A DNA stretch of 7,706 nucleotides from Syntrophaceae bacterium UBA2208. GTDB taxonomy: Bacteria; Desulfobacterota; BSN033; UBA1163. Both the position numbers and the translations under genes were made by a program. The DNA lies in assembly GCA_002327885.1 (NCBI GenBank), contig DCUS01000010.1:1-7706 (forward strand). Reading direction: 5' to 3'. The number at the start of each line of letters is the position of its first letter. Positions within the stretch are counted from its first letter, which is position 1. The notes below the pieces were generated by a model, which worked only from the letters and a program-made list of their open reading frames with translations, did not search any database and had not been told where the DNA came from. Of this stretch, positions 1-5,372 are shown piece by piece.

Positions 1-145
1 AATTAATAAAATATTTATACATAAAGGCCAGGTAGAATAATAAAAATATACAGCTGAAGATGTTACCTCAAAACGCATTTTTAAAATCTGAAATAAATGG
101 ATTGTGGAACTTATAGGGAAGCGGTTAGGGGGGTTATTACGAGGC
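1..145. other. A+T-rich non-coding left edge
   Basis: This stretch lies downstream of the last hsp20 gene. Its first 110 or so bases are rich in A and T with many short A and T runs. I see no reading frame with a ribosome binding site, no RNA gene and no convincing promoter. It is probably intergenic space; a gene lying beyond the left edge cannot be judged. Confidence 0.4.
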
Positions 146-169
146 GGGGTAGCCTGAGAAGGCTACCCC
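146..169 (-). terminator. Hairpin after the hsp20 pair, probable terminator
   Basis: A perfect 9-bp stem (GGGGTAGCC at 146-154 against GGCTACCCC at 161-169) with a 6-base loop lies about 30 bases past the stop codon of the last hsp20 gene. It is GC-rich as in intrinsic terminators. However, the bases that follow on the minus strand (GCCTCGTAATAA) are not a T run, so it may be a weak or Rho-assisted terminator or an mRNA 3'-end stabiliser. Confidence 0.5.
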
Positions 170-199
170 TGAATGCCCCGAATTGCCCGAATTGAATGA

Positions 200-604
200 T
201 TAATTTGCAGTCACTGCAATCTTTTGTGGTTTCGCCTTTTCAGCCTTGGGTAGGACCAACCTCAGAACCCCGTTTTCCATTTTGGCTGTGATTTTTCCTT
301 GATCAATGACATCGGATAAAGTAAACATCCTGTAGTAATCACCCCAGTGAAACTCCTTGTAGAGGGAAACTTCCTTTTCGTCTTCGATTTCATCGATTCG
401 ACCAATAATAGTCAGTTGATTATCTCTCAAATCAATATCAACATTTTTACTATCCACACCCGGCATATCGGCCAGGACAATGAGTTCTTTCTCATTTTCG
501 AGAATATCCACGGCAGGAACAAAAACAGGACCGGGCCGAGTCCCTTCACCTGCCTCCTTTTTTATTTCTTTCTTTTCTTTAAGCTCCATCTCTTTGGTCG
601 TCAT
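200..604 (-). CDS. Small heat-shock protein, Hsp20/alpha-crystallin family (short polar N-terminus)
   Basis: This is an ATP-independent cytoplasmic holdase chaperone of 134 aa that would bind unfolding proteins and keep them refoldable. The alpha-crystallin domain runs from about residue 28 to 120, with the family's G-V-L-x-x-x-L-P-K block at 112-120. A C-terminal I-x-V motif (IAV, 129-131) can dock into a neighbouring subunit. Unlike its two neighbours it lacks an aromatic, amphipathic N-terminal arm: residues 1-20 are almost all Lys, Glu, Met and Thr. A longer frame begins at a GTG at 613, but that codon sits only two bases after the GGAGG at 616-620. The ATG at 604 is 11 bases from it and is preferred. 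Only 17 bases separate it from the upstream hsp20 gene, so the two are surely co-transcribed and may form mixed oligomers. The family call is secure; the partner idea is inference. Confidence 0.93.
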   Translation of the reverse strand: MTTKEMELKEKKEIKKEAGEGTRPGPVFVPAVDILENEKELIVLADMPGVDSKNVDIDLRDNQLTIIGRIDEIEDEKEVSLYKEFHWGDYYRMFTLSDVIDQGKITAKMENGVLRLVLPKAEKAKPQKIAVTAN

Positions 605-615
605 TTTATACACCC

Positions 616-621
616 CCTCCT
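616..621 (-). promoter_or_regulatory. Shine-Dalgarno site of the distal hsp20 gene
   Basis: AGGAGG on the minus strand lies directly after the stop codon of the preceding hsp20 gene (TAA at 622-624). It is 11 bases from the ATG at 604 and only two from the alternative GTG at 613. This supports the ATG start and suggests that ribosomes finishing the upstream gene reload here. Confidence 0.6.
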
Positions 622-1056
622 TTACTGTGTTTTTACTGAAATCTTTTTGGGTTTTGCCTCTTCCGATTTGGGAAGGGTGATCGTCAGAACCCCATTCTTC
701 ATACCGGCTGATACTTTACCTGAATCCACCTTGGCTGGTAAAGCAATCGTCCTTCTAAAAAATCCTGCTTCCCGCTCTTTGCGGTGATAACTTGTGTTTT
801 GTTCCTCAATATCAATCTTCCGCTCTCCCCTGATCTGAAGCCTTCCTTCAACAACAGAAATATCAAGACTTTCAGGCTTCAACCCCGGAAATTCGGCCCG
901 GACATAAAAGTGGTTCTCCTTTTCTGAAAGGTTGATGGCCGGGTAAGCACGGCTAAAAAATGGTTCGGTGCCTGAAAGAAAATTGCCAAACAGGTGATCG
1001 ACTTCCTGGCGAAGATGATCTACCTCGTCCATAGGTTTCCATCGAATAATGGCCAT
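622..1056 (-). CDS. Small heat-shock protein, Hsp20/alpha-crystallin family
   Basis: This is a 144-aa sHsp holdase. The N-terminal arm (1-38) opens with I-I-R-W-K-P, continues with a predicted amphipathic helix (EVDHLRQEVDHLFGNFL) and holds several Phe residues, as is usual for arms that bind clients and drive oligomer assembly. The alpha-crystallin domain spans about 39-130 with G-V-L-T-I-T-L-P-K at 122-130. The C-terminal tail has an I-x-V docking motif (ISV, 139-141). The frame can be extended to a GTG at 1065, but that codon overlaps the Shine-Dalgarno AGGAGG itself; the ATG at 1056 is eight bases after it and is chosen. It is the first gene of a two-gene unit with the distal hsp20 and has its own promoter-like block at 1085-1121, nearly identical to that of the third hsp20 gene. 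Length and architecture are normal for bacterial Hsp20. Confidence 0.95.
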   Translation of the reverse strand: MAIIRWKPMDEVDHLRQEVDHLFGNFLSGTEPFFSRAYPAINLSEKENHFYVRAEFPGLKPESLDISVVEGRLQIRGERKIDIEEQNTSYHRKEREAGFFRRTIALPAKVDSGKVSAGMKNGVLTITLPKSEEAKPKKISVKTQ

Positions 1057-1064
1057 ATTGAACA

Positions 1065-1070
1065 CCTCCT
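1065..1070 (-). promoter_or_regulatory. Strong Shine-Dalgarno site setting the hsp20 start
   Basis: AGGAGG on the minus strand ends eight bases before the ATG at 1056. The alternative upstream GTG (1063-1065) shares a base with this site and so cannot be its start codon. This decides the start in favour of the shorter 144-aa protein. Confidence 0.75.
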
Positions 1071-1084
1071 TTCTTTAACTTTGT

Positions 1085-1121
1085 CCAAAATATAATTATG
1101 CATTCCAAAATTTCAAGGTCT
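1085..1121 (-). promoter_or_regulatory. Heat-shock-like promoter of the hsp20 gene pair
   Basis: On the minus strand the block begins AGACCTTGAAATTTTG. It contains CTTGAA (1112-1117), identical to the core of the sigma-32 -35 element, and 15 bases later ATTAT (1092-1096) followed by ATTTTGG. The same 16-mer and the same spacing occur before the other hsp20 transcription unit (1671-1706). The -10 part resembles a sigma-70 TATATT box more than the CCCCAT of E. coli sigma-32, so the sigma factor is uncertain. No CIRCE-type inverted repeat is seen. The likely leader is short, about 20-30 bases. Confidence 0.65.
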
Positions 1122-1181
1122 GTATTTCCTTTTTTCCTTTGATCGCATTGACTCTATTCTCAAGTTTAAGAAAAAAAGGGG

Positions 1182-1631
1182 TTACTCCACCTTGATCTTA
1201 ACCTCTTTCTTTTTGGCTTCTTCGGATTTTGGGAGAATTACTTTCAAAACTCCATTCTTAAAAGAGGCCTCGATCTTGTTGCTCTGAACATCCTTCGGAA
1301 GCCGAACGGAACGAACAAAGCTTCCATAACTTCTCTCGATGAGATGGTACCCTTCTTCCTTCTCCTCTTTTTCTTGTTTCTTCTCACCCCTAATGGTGAG
1401 AACCCCTTCATTTAGAGAGATGTCAATATCTTTTGGGTCCATCCCAGGAAGTTCAGCTTTAACTACCAGATCTCCCTTGGTCTCTGCGACATCGAGAGAA
1501 GGAAGCCATCTCCCTTCTTCCTTGGCTCTCTTGCCTGGCCTTCCCTCAAAAAAGGAATCCCAAAGTTGATCCATCTCCTTCCTTAATCGGTCAAATTCAA
1601 AGGGTTTCCAAGGTACTAATTCCTGTGCCAT
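1182..1631 (-). CDS. Small heat-shock protein, Hsp20/alpha-crystallin family
   Basis: This is a 149-aa sHsp holdase, the most typical of the three in the window. Its N-terminal arm (1-43) has the common W-K-P-F start, a helix with hydrophobic and aromatic residues (FDRLRKEMDQLWDSFF) and then a basic linker. The alpha-crystallin domain runs from about 44 to 135 with the phrase A-E-L-P-G-M at 59-64 and G-V-L-K-V-I-L-P-K at 127-135. The tail is Lys- and Glu-rich and ends with an I-x-V motif (IKV, 146-148). The ATG at 1631 follows a purine-rich GGGAGG with about eight bases between, and there is no better start. The 125-base gap to the next hsp20 gene holds that gene's own promoter, so this gene is likely a separate unit that is co-regulated. 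A thermophilic or stress-exposed lifestyle could explain three paralogues, but that is inference. Confidence 0.95.
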   Translation of the reverse strand: MAQELVPWKPFEFDRLRKEMDQLWDSFFEGRPGKRAKEEGRWLPSLDVAETKGDLVVKAELPGMDPKDIDISLNEGVLTIRGEKKQEKEEKEEGYHLIERSYGSFVRSVRLPKDVQSNKIEASFKNGVLKVILPKSEEAKKKEVKIKVE

Positions 1632-1670
1632 ACGCCATCCCTCCCTTCCTTGATTTTTCTAATTTCTAAC

Positions 1671-1706
1671 CCAAAAATAATCACTTTCTTCAAAATTTCA
1701 AGGTCT
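1671..1706 (-). promoter_or_regulatory. Heat-shock-like promoter of the first hsp20 gene
   Basis: On the minus strand AGACCTTGAAATTTTG (1691-1706) is followed nine bases later by ATTATTTTTGG (1671-1681). The -35-like CTTGAA is at 1697-1702 and the -10-like ATTAT at 1677-1681, 15 bases apart. This is the same arrangement as before the other hsp20 unit. The predicted transcript would have a leader of roughly 30-40 bases before the ATG at 1631. The -35 half fits the sigma-32 consensus; the -10 half does not match the E. coli form. Confidence 0.65.
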
Positions 1707-1831
1707 CTTGCACGTTGCTTCGCTCCTTCCCCGCCTTAAGCAGGTAAGCAACAACGACTTTCTTTTGACGTTCACTATCATTAAGAGCGGATCAAGGCTT
1801 TTACAATTCAGGCAAAAAAGACCTGAAATGA

Positions 1832-1942
1832 GTAAACCCCGTTAGAAGAGACGGGGCTTTTACCCCGCCCTCAATAAGGAGCTGATGATTTATATTTCCA
1901 CCCTCCCCAGAATAAATGTTGGGGCTTTCTAACGGGGTAAAA
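1832..1942. repeat. Nested inverted repeats, palindromic intergenic element
   Basis: Three pairings can be seen. ACCCCGTTAGAA (1836-1847) is inverted perfectly at 1927-1938. TTTTACCCCG (1858-1867) is inverted perfectly at 1933-1942. A local hairpin CCCCGT (1837-1842)/ACGGGG (1851-1856) can be extended by GTAAA/TTTAC (1832-1836 and 1859-1863) across a two-base bulge. The pairings share bases and exclude one another. The element lies between the end of the DUF3795 gene and the hsp20 promoter. It may act as a terminator on the minus strand, or be a dispersed palindromic repeat or the remains of a miniature mobile element. No transposase is near. Confidence 0.55.
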
Positions 1943-1994
1943 CAGATCGGAGAGAATCAGGGAAATAGGAAAAAATGAACTTACACCTGGGAAT

Positions 1995-2516
1995 TCATAG
2001 GGATCCATCCAGTTCGTCAGCGACGGGGTTCTTGCATGACCGACAGCGTTGGGCCCCCCTGAAAAGTGGCTTCCCACAAGAAGAACAATGATAACGCTTA
2101 CATTCTGACTGCGCCCATTCGATACTTCCCTTCTCATCACCGTGCTCAGCCACTTTTGCCCGCCAAAGAGGAATCCCCCTTTTCATCACCCTTATACCGG
2201 TGGCAAAGCCGAAATTCTCTATCCTGCTGCATGGCCACTGCTCACACTGATGACAGGAGTAATATCCTTTCGATTTCACGCAGTTTCTTATCGTGCATCC
2301 TTGGCAAAACCCATAGAGCTTCCCCGGAGGATCAGGCTGCATGCAGCCAAGACATTCCGTTTCCTCTGGTTTTGTTCCGTAGAGGTTACCCATCACAGCC
2401 CTGAATTTTTCATTTTTATCCCTTGTGGCAATATAAACTCCGCAGACGCCACAATATAAACCGCAGGGTGCCATCAAATTTTTATTTCTAATCTCTTCCT
2501 CGCTCCATCCTTCCAT
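1995..2516 (-). CDS. DUF3795 family Cys-rich protein with C-terminal zinc ribbon
   Basis: The protein has 173 aa and 16 cysteines. Its function is unknown; a soluble metal-binding role (zinc or iron-sulfur) is inferred. The N-terminal part carries the DUF3795 hallmark A-P-C-G-L-Y-C-G-x-C (C18, C22, C25). Further pairs follow: C55/C58, C71/C74 plus C79, and C88/C91 plus C96, matching the usual C-x-x-C series of the family. The tail has a zinc-ribbon-like pair, C144-x-x-C147 and C158-x-x-C161, after C139, which looks like an added domain. Longer frames reach an ATG at 2522, but the strong AGGAGG at 2524-2529 lies one base from that ATG and seven from the ATG at 2516, which I choose. A hairpin separates it from the Mo hydroxylase gene upstream, so it may be transcribed separately or by read-through. 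No signal peptide or membrane segment is seen. Confidence 0.85.
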   Translation of the reverse strand: MEGWSEEEIRNKNLMAPCGLYCGVCGVYIATRDKNEKFRAVMGNLYGTKPEETECLGCMQPDPPGKLYGFCQGCTIRNCVKSKGYYSCHQCEQWPCSRIENFGFATGIRVMKRGIPLWRAKVAEHGDEKGSIEWAQSECKRYHCSSCGKPLFRGAQRCRSCKNPVADELDGSL

Positions 2517-2523
2517 AATCATA

Positions 2524-2529
2524 CCTCCT
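2524..2529 (-). promoter_or_regulatory. Shine-Dalgarno site deciding the DUF3795 start
   Basis: AGGAGG on the minus strand is seven bases from the ATG at 2516 and only one base from the earlier in-frame ATG at 2522. The spacing favours the shorter protein by two residues. Confidence 0.7.
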
Positions 2530-2545
2530 TGACGAAAAATATGAA

Positions 2546-2569
2546 TCCGTCCCCGGTGAATTGGACGGA
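2546..2569 (-). terminator. Hairpin with T-rich tail after the Mo hydroxylase gene
   Basis: A 7-bp stem, TCCGTCC against GGACGGA, encloses a 10-base loop just past the TAA of the molybdopterin subunit gene (2574-2576). On the minus strand it is followed by TTCATATTTTT, a T-rich though interrupted tract. This fits a modest intrinsic terminator that would separate the oxidoreductase unit from the DUF3795 gene, whose ribosome binding site lies about 17 bases further on. Confidence 0.45.
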
Positions 2570-2573
2570 AAGA

Positions 2574-4715
2574 TTATATCTTTGCCATCGCCTTCAGGAT
2601 TCGATCCGGGGTCATTGGAAGTTCAAACAAACGAACCCCGATGGCATCGTTAATTGCATTGGCAATCACTGCCCCCATGCAGATAATAGCAGGTTCTCCT
2701 CCTCCCTGTGGAGGCATATCAGGGTGATCAACAAGCACCGCCTCTATTTTCGGCATGTCCGAAAACCGAGGTATTTCATATGTTTCAAAGTTGCGGTCAT
2801 GAATTTGGCCGCCATCGAAGTGGATCTCTTCCGAAAGGGTATAACCCAGTCCCATCATCACGCAACCTTCCATCTGCAGCTTCGCCCCTTCGGGATTAAT
2901 CACTTGGCCCATATCCTGGCATAAGACAACCCTCCGCACCTGGATCTTTCCTGTTTTCCTGGCCACATCGACTTCAGCCATCGCTGCTACATAAGTTCCA
3001 AGATAATCTGCACAGGCAACACCTTCTCCCCTGCCACTGGGCCTTTTCGAAGCCTTCCAGCCGAACTTCCGGGCTGCTGTTTCAAGAACCCTGCGCATTC
3101 GCCTGTCCTTCAAGTGATCCAAACGGAAGATCAAGGGATCGGCCCCTGCGCGCGCAGCCATCAAGTCAATGTGAGACTCCCGTGCAAACGTATTCGTATT
3201 GCTGCCGGGGGCTCTCCAGGCCGATGTCTGAAAAGGATGGGCGCCAGGCACTCCTGACCAGGAAGCATGTGCCGCCGTAAGAATGTGAGGAACATCGTAG
3301 AATAATTGTGAACTTCTCTCTCCCGCGAAATAGACATGGTAATCCCAGAAAACGATCCGTTTCAGATGATCCAGACCCGAGATGATCTTAACAACCGCCG
3401 CAGGCTGAAAGGTGTCATAGAAAAATTCTTCCTCCCTGCTCCACATCACCTGCACCGGCCTTCCCGCAAGCTTTGACAACCGGGCTGCCTCAACAGCCTG
3501 ACTGTTCCAGCTTTTTCCTCCAAAACCTCCACCCACAAAGGGTGTGATGACCCGTACACTCTTAGAAGGAATTCCGATGGCTTGAGCAACCTCTTCTTTA
3601 GCGCCAAAAGGCCTCTGAGTGGAAGCATAGACAGTGACTTTATTTCCCTCGACATGGGCCACAGCCGTATGGGTTTCAATAGGAGCGTGGGCCACGTAAC
3701 GGGTGAGATAGGTTCCTTCGATTTTCATTTTCGCGAGGCCCCTTCCCTTTTCAATATCTCCTTCCTGTTGAACTTTTGTTCCTTCGGGTGCAACCTTGAG
3801 TAAATGATCGAAAATGTTGTGCTCATTGATTTCTAGCCTTGACACCTCGAATTCATTCTTGATTCTGGCCAGCGCCTTTTCCGCCCCGTCGGGACAGGAA
3901 TGGAGGACAGCGATCAGATCCCCATCCCTGATGACTTGGACGCCCTTGACTGCTTGGGCGCCATTGGTATCAACACTTTTGAGACGGGCTCCGTGAGTAG
4001 GGGGCCTCAGAATTCTCGCATAAAGCATCCCTGGCAGGCGAATATCTCCCGTGAATAGTGCTTTCCCTGTCACCTTCTCCAACGCATCCGTCCGATTGAC
4101 CGGCTTGCCGGAAACCGTGAAGGTCGAAATGGGTTTCAAGGAAGGCTTTCTTTCAAGACGCCTCTCGATTCTTTTCCCATTTGTCAACGTGGCATATGAA
4201 ACGTTATGTTTCTCATCCTCCTTATCAAAAACCGCTCCCTCTCTTGTGATCAATCGATGCTCAGGCAGTTTAAGATACCCCGTGGCAAGTTGAATCAATA
4301 CACCCTTTGCTTCAGCGGCAGCCTCTCTCAAAATAGGCCCAAAATACTTCGTACTTCTTGAGCCGAATGTTCCCATATCCCATGGGCAGAGGTCGGTATC
4401 CCCCATCACCATATCAACGGAGCTCAACGGGACATCGAGTTCCTCCGCGAGCATTTGTGCGAGGGAAGTAACGATACCCTGTCCCATCTCAATCTTACCG
4501 GTGTAACAGGTCACCCGGCCATCCTCCCCGATTCTCAGGATAGCATTGAAGTCCAGGGGGCCTTGTGTTCCAGGCCGCTGGGTCTCTGCGCCCTCGCCGG
4601 AAAAGAAGAGGATTAAAATACCTCCACCCAGAGACTTTAAGAATTGCCTCCGGTTGAGAAGAAAAGAGCCCTCTCCATTATCCGCATAAGTACTTTTCGA
4701 CCTTTCATCCTCCAT
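2574..4715 (-). CDS. Xanthine dehydrogenase-family molybdopterin-binding subunit, Tat-exported (isoquinoline 1-oxidoreductase beta/nicotinate dehydrogenase B type)
   Basis: This is the large catalytic subunit of a molybdenum hydroxylase, which would use water to hydroxylate an N-heterocycle or oxidise an aldehyde at a Mo-cytosine-dinucleotide or related cofactor. The 713-aa protein starts with a Tat signal: N-R-R-Q-F-L-K at 21-27 followed by a hydrophobic G-G-G-I-L-I-L-F-F run. A molybdopterin-binding segment (about 55-165) then comes ahead of the a/b hammerhead domain (about 207-295), the order seen in IorB/NicB-like proteins. G-G-G-F-G-G-K (395-401) is the dioxo-Mo/pterin loop. The C-terminal G-G-G-E-P has the catalytic base Glu674. 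The frame extends to a TTG at 4745, but AGGAGG six bases before the ATG at 4715 sets the start. It lies 42 bases after the 2Fe-2S subunit gene and is co-transcribed with it. The substrate is unknown. No inactivating change is seen. Confidence 0.93.
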   Translation of the reverse strand: MEDERSKSTYADNGEGSFLLNRRQFLKSLGGGILILFFSGEGAETQRPGTQGPLDFNAILRIGEDGRVTCYTGKIEMGQGIVTSLAQMLAEELDVPLSSVDMVMGDTDLCPWDMGTFGSRSTKYFGPILREAAAEAKGVLIQLATGYLKLPEHRLITREGAVFDKEDEKHNVSYATLTNGKRIERRLERKPSLKPISTFTVSGKPVNRTDALEKVTGKALFTGDIRLPGMLYARILRPPTHGARLKSVDTNGAQAVKGVQVIRDGDLIAVLHSCPDGAEKALARIKNEFEVSRLEINEHNIFDHLLKVAPEGTKVQQEGDIEKGRGLAKMKIEGTYLTRYVAHAPIETHTAVAHVEGNKVTVYASTQRPFGAKEEVAQAIGIPSKSVRVITPFVGGGFGGKSWNSQAVEAARLSKLAGRPVQVMWSREEEFFYDTFQPAAVVKIISGLDHLKRIVFWDYHVYFAGERSSQLFYDVPHILTAAHASWSGVPGAHPFQTSAWRAPGSNTNTFARESHIDLMAARAGADPLIFRLDHLKDRRMRRVLETAARKFGWKASKRPSGRGEGVACADYLGTYVAAMAEVDVARKTGKIQVRRVVLCQDMGQVINPEGAKLQMEGCVMMGLGYTLSEEIHFDGGQIHDRNFETYEIPRFSDMPKIEAVLVDHPDMPPQGGGEPAIICMGAVIANAINDAIGVRLFELPMTPDRILKAMAKI

Positions 4716-4721
4716 CGATGA

Positions 4722-4730
4722 CCTCCTCCT
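4722..4730 (-). promoter_or_regulatory. Strong Shine-Dalgarno site deciding the Mo subunit start
   Basis: AGGAGGAGG on the minus strand ends six bases before the ATG at 4715. If translation began at the upstream TTG (4745), this run would encode three arginines inside the protein. The strength and spacing of the site argue for the 713-aa form, which also puts the Tat motif nearer the N-terminus. Confidence 0.75.
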
Positions 4731-4757
4731 TGAGGCATCATTCAACGAGTGGAATTT

Positions 4758-5234
4758 CTAACGGGATTTACGAAGCTCGATCGCTGCACTCTGAATTGCC
4801 AGCACGATCCGTGGATGGGCTCCGCAACGACAGAGATTGTCGTTCATTCCTTGGAAAATATCGCTCTCTGTGGGCATGGGTTTTTCCATGAGCAGACTAT
4901 AAGCGCTTAAAATCATGCCCGGTGTGCAAAACCCGCACTGCAGGGCATCATGTTCGATAAACGCCTTCTGGAGCGGATGGAGTTGTCCGTTTTGCCCCAA
5001 CCCTTCAATAGTGAGGATTTCCTTACCCTGAATCTCCTTTAAAGGAACCTGACAGGACCGGAAAGCTTTATTATTGATAAGGACCGTACAGGCTCCGCAG
5101 ATTCCCTTCCCGCAGCCATACTTGGTGCCGGTCAGTCCAAGATCGCTCCGCAAAACCCATAAAAGCATCCGTTCCCCATCAGCGGACAATCGTAAGGACT
5201 TCTGATTCAGCTTGAATTCAATGGTCTCGTTCAT
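4758..5234 (-). CDS. 2[2Fe-2S] iron-sulfur subunit of a molybdenum hydroxylase
   Basis: This is the small electron-transfer subunit (158 aa) that passes electrons from the Mo centre through two [2Fe-2S] clusters. The N-terminal plant-ferredoxin-like domain has C41-x4-C46-x2-C49-x11-C61 (in C-G-K-G-I-C-G-A-C-T). The C-terminal all-helical domain has C100-x2-C103 (in C-G-F-C-T-P-G-M) and C135-x-C137 (in N-L-C-R-C-G-A-H-P-R-I). All eight ligands are present and the length is normal for IorA/CoxS/NicA-like subunits. No signal peptide is visible, so it probably crosses the membrane folded, in complex with the Tat-bearing large subunit encoded next. The ATG at 5234 follows GGAGG by six bases. The upstream 139-base gap may hold a promoter, so this gene may begin a two-gene operon. 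The gap also has a CAGAT/ATCTG dyad (5262-5279) that could be an operator, but this is weak. Confidence 0.95.
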   Translation of the reverse strand: MNETIEFKLNQKSLRLSADGERMLLWVLRSDLGLTGTKYGCGKGICGACTVLINNKAFRSCQVPLKEIQGKEILTIEGLGQNGQLHPLQKAFIEHDALQCGFCTPGMILSAYSLLMEKPMPTESDIFQGMNDNLCRCGAHPRIVLAIQSAAIELRKSR

Positions 5235-5372
5235 GGTCTTCCTCCCGCTTTTATCCTACCACAGATTCGTTCTGATCTGAGTGAAAAAATTTGAAGAGCT
5301 TGGAGAGGTTGACGGATGGCTTAGGCCTTCTTGGAGGGCGAAGAAGATCTCCCCCTGACCTGATGCGAGAAA

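Larger units (their letters stand above)
1632..1994. other. 363-base spacer with promoter and nested inverted repeats
   Basis: This is the longest gene-free stretch of the window. It holds, from left to right, the ribosome binding site and promoter of the 149-aa hsp20 gene (to 1706), a weak GTTGCTT/AAGCAAC inverted repeat (1714-1720 and 1746-1752), a small TTCAGG/CCTGAA hairpin (1807-1812 and 1822-1827), and the nested repeats at 1832-1942 listed separately. A frame that crosses 1871-2140 overlaps the DUF3795 gene in another phase and has no family resemblance, so I take the stretch as non-coding. Confidence 0.6.

Noticed and set aside
347..787. A 146-aa frame on the plus strand opposite the hsp20 pair.
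   Set aside because: It covers two well-recognised Hsp20 genes on the other strand; its Phe/Ile-rich product is the expected shadow of Lys/Glu-rich coding sequence.
1057..1181. A CIRCE (HrcA operator) site before the hsp20 pair was looked for.
   Set aside because: No TTAGCACTC-N9-GAGTGCTAA-like repeat is present here or before the other hsp20 gene.
1807..1827. A TTCAGG/CCTGAA hairpin with a T run in the loop on the minus strand, considered as a terminator.
   Set aside because: The T run is in the loop and not after the stem, and the 6-bp stem is weak.
1871..2140. An 89-aa frame on the minus strand at the edge of the DUF3795 gene and the spacer.
   Set aside because: It overlaps the C-terminal part of the DUF3795 gene in another phase, runs into the palindromic spacer, has no clear ribosome binding site and shows no family features.
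2529..2924. A 131-aa frame on the plus strand opposite the Mo subunit gene.
   Set aside because: It lies opposite the conserved C-terminal domain of the molybdopterin subunit, so the base pattern is set by that gene; the protein has no recognisable motif.
5327..5346. A CTTCTT/AAGAAG hairpin between the amidohydrolase and 2Fe-2S genes, considered as a terminator.
   Set aside because: The stem is short and AT-rich and no T tract follows on the minus strand.
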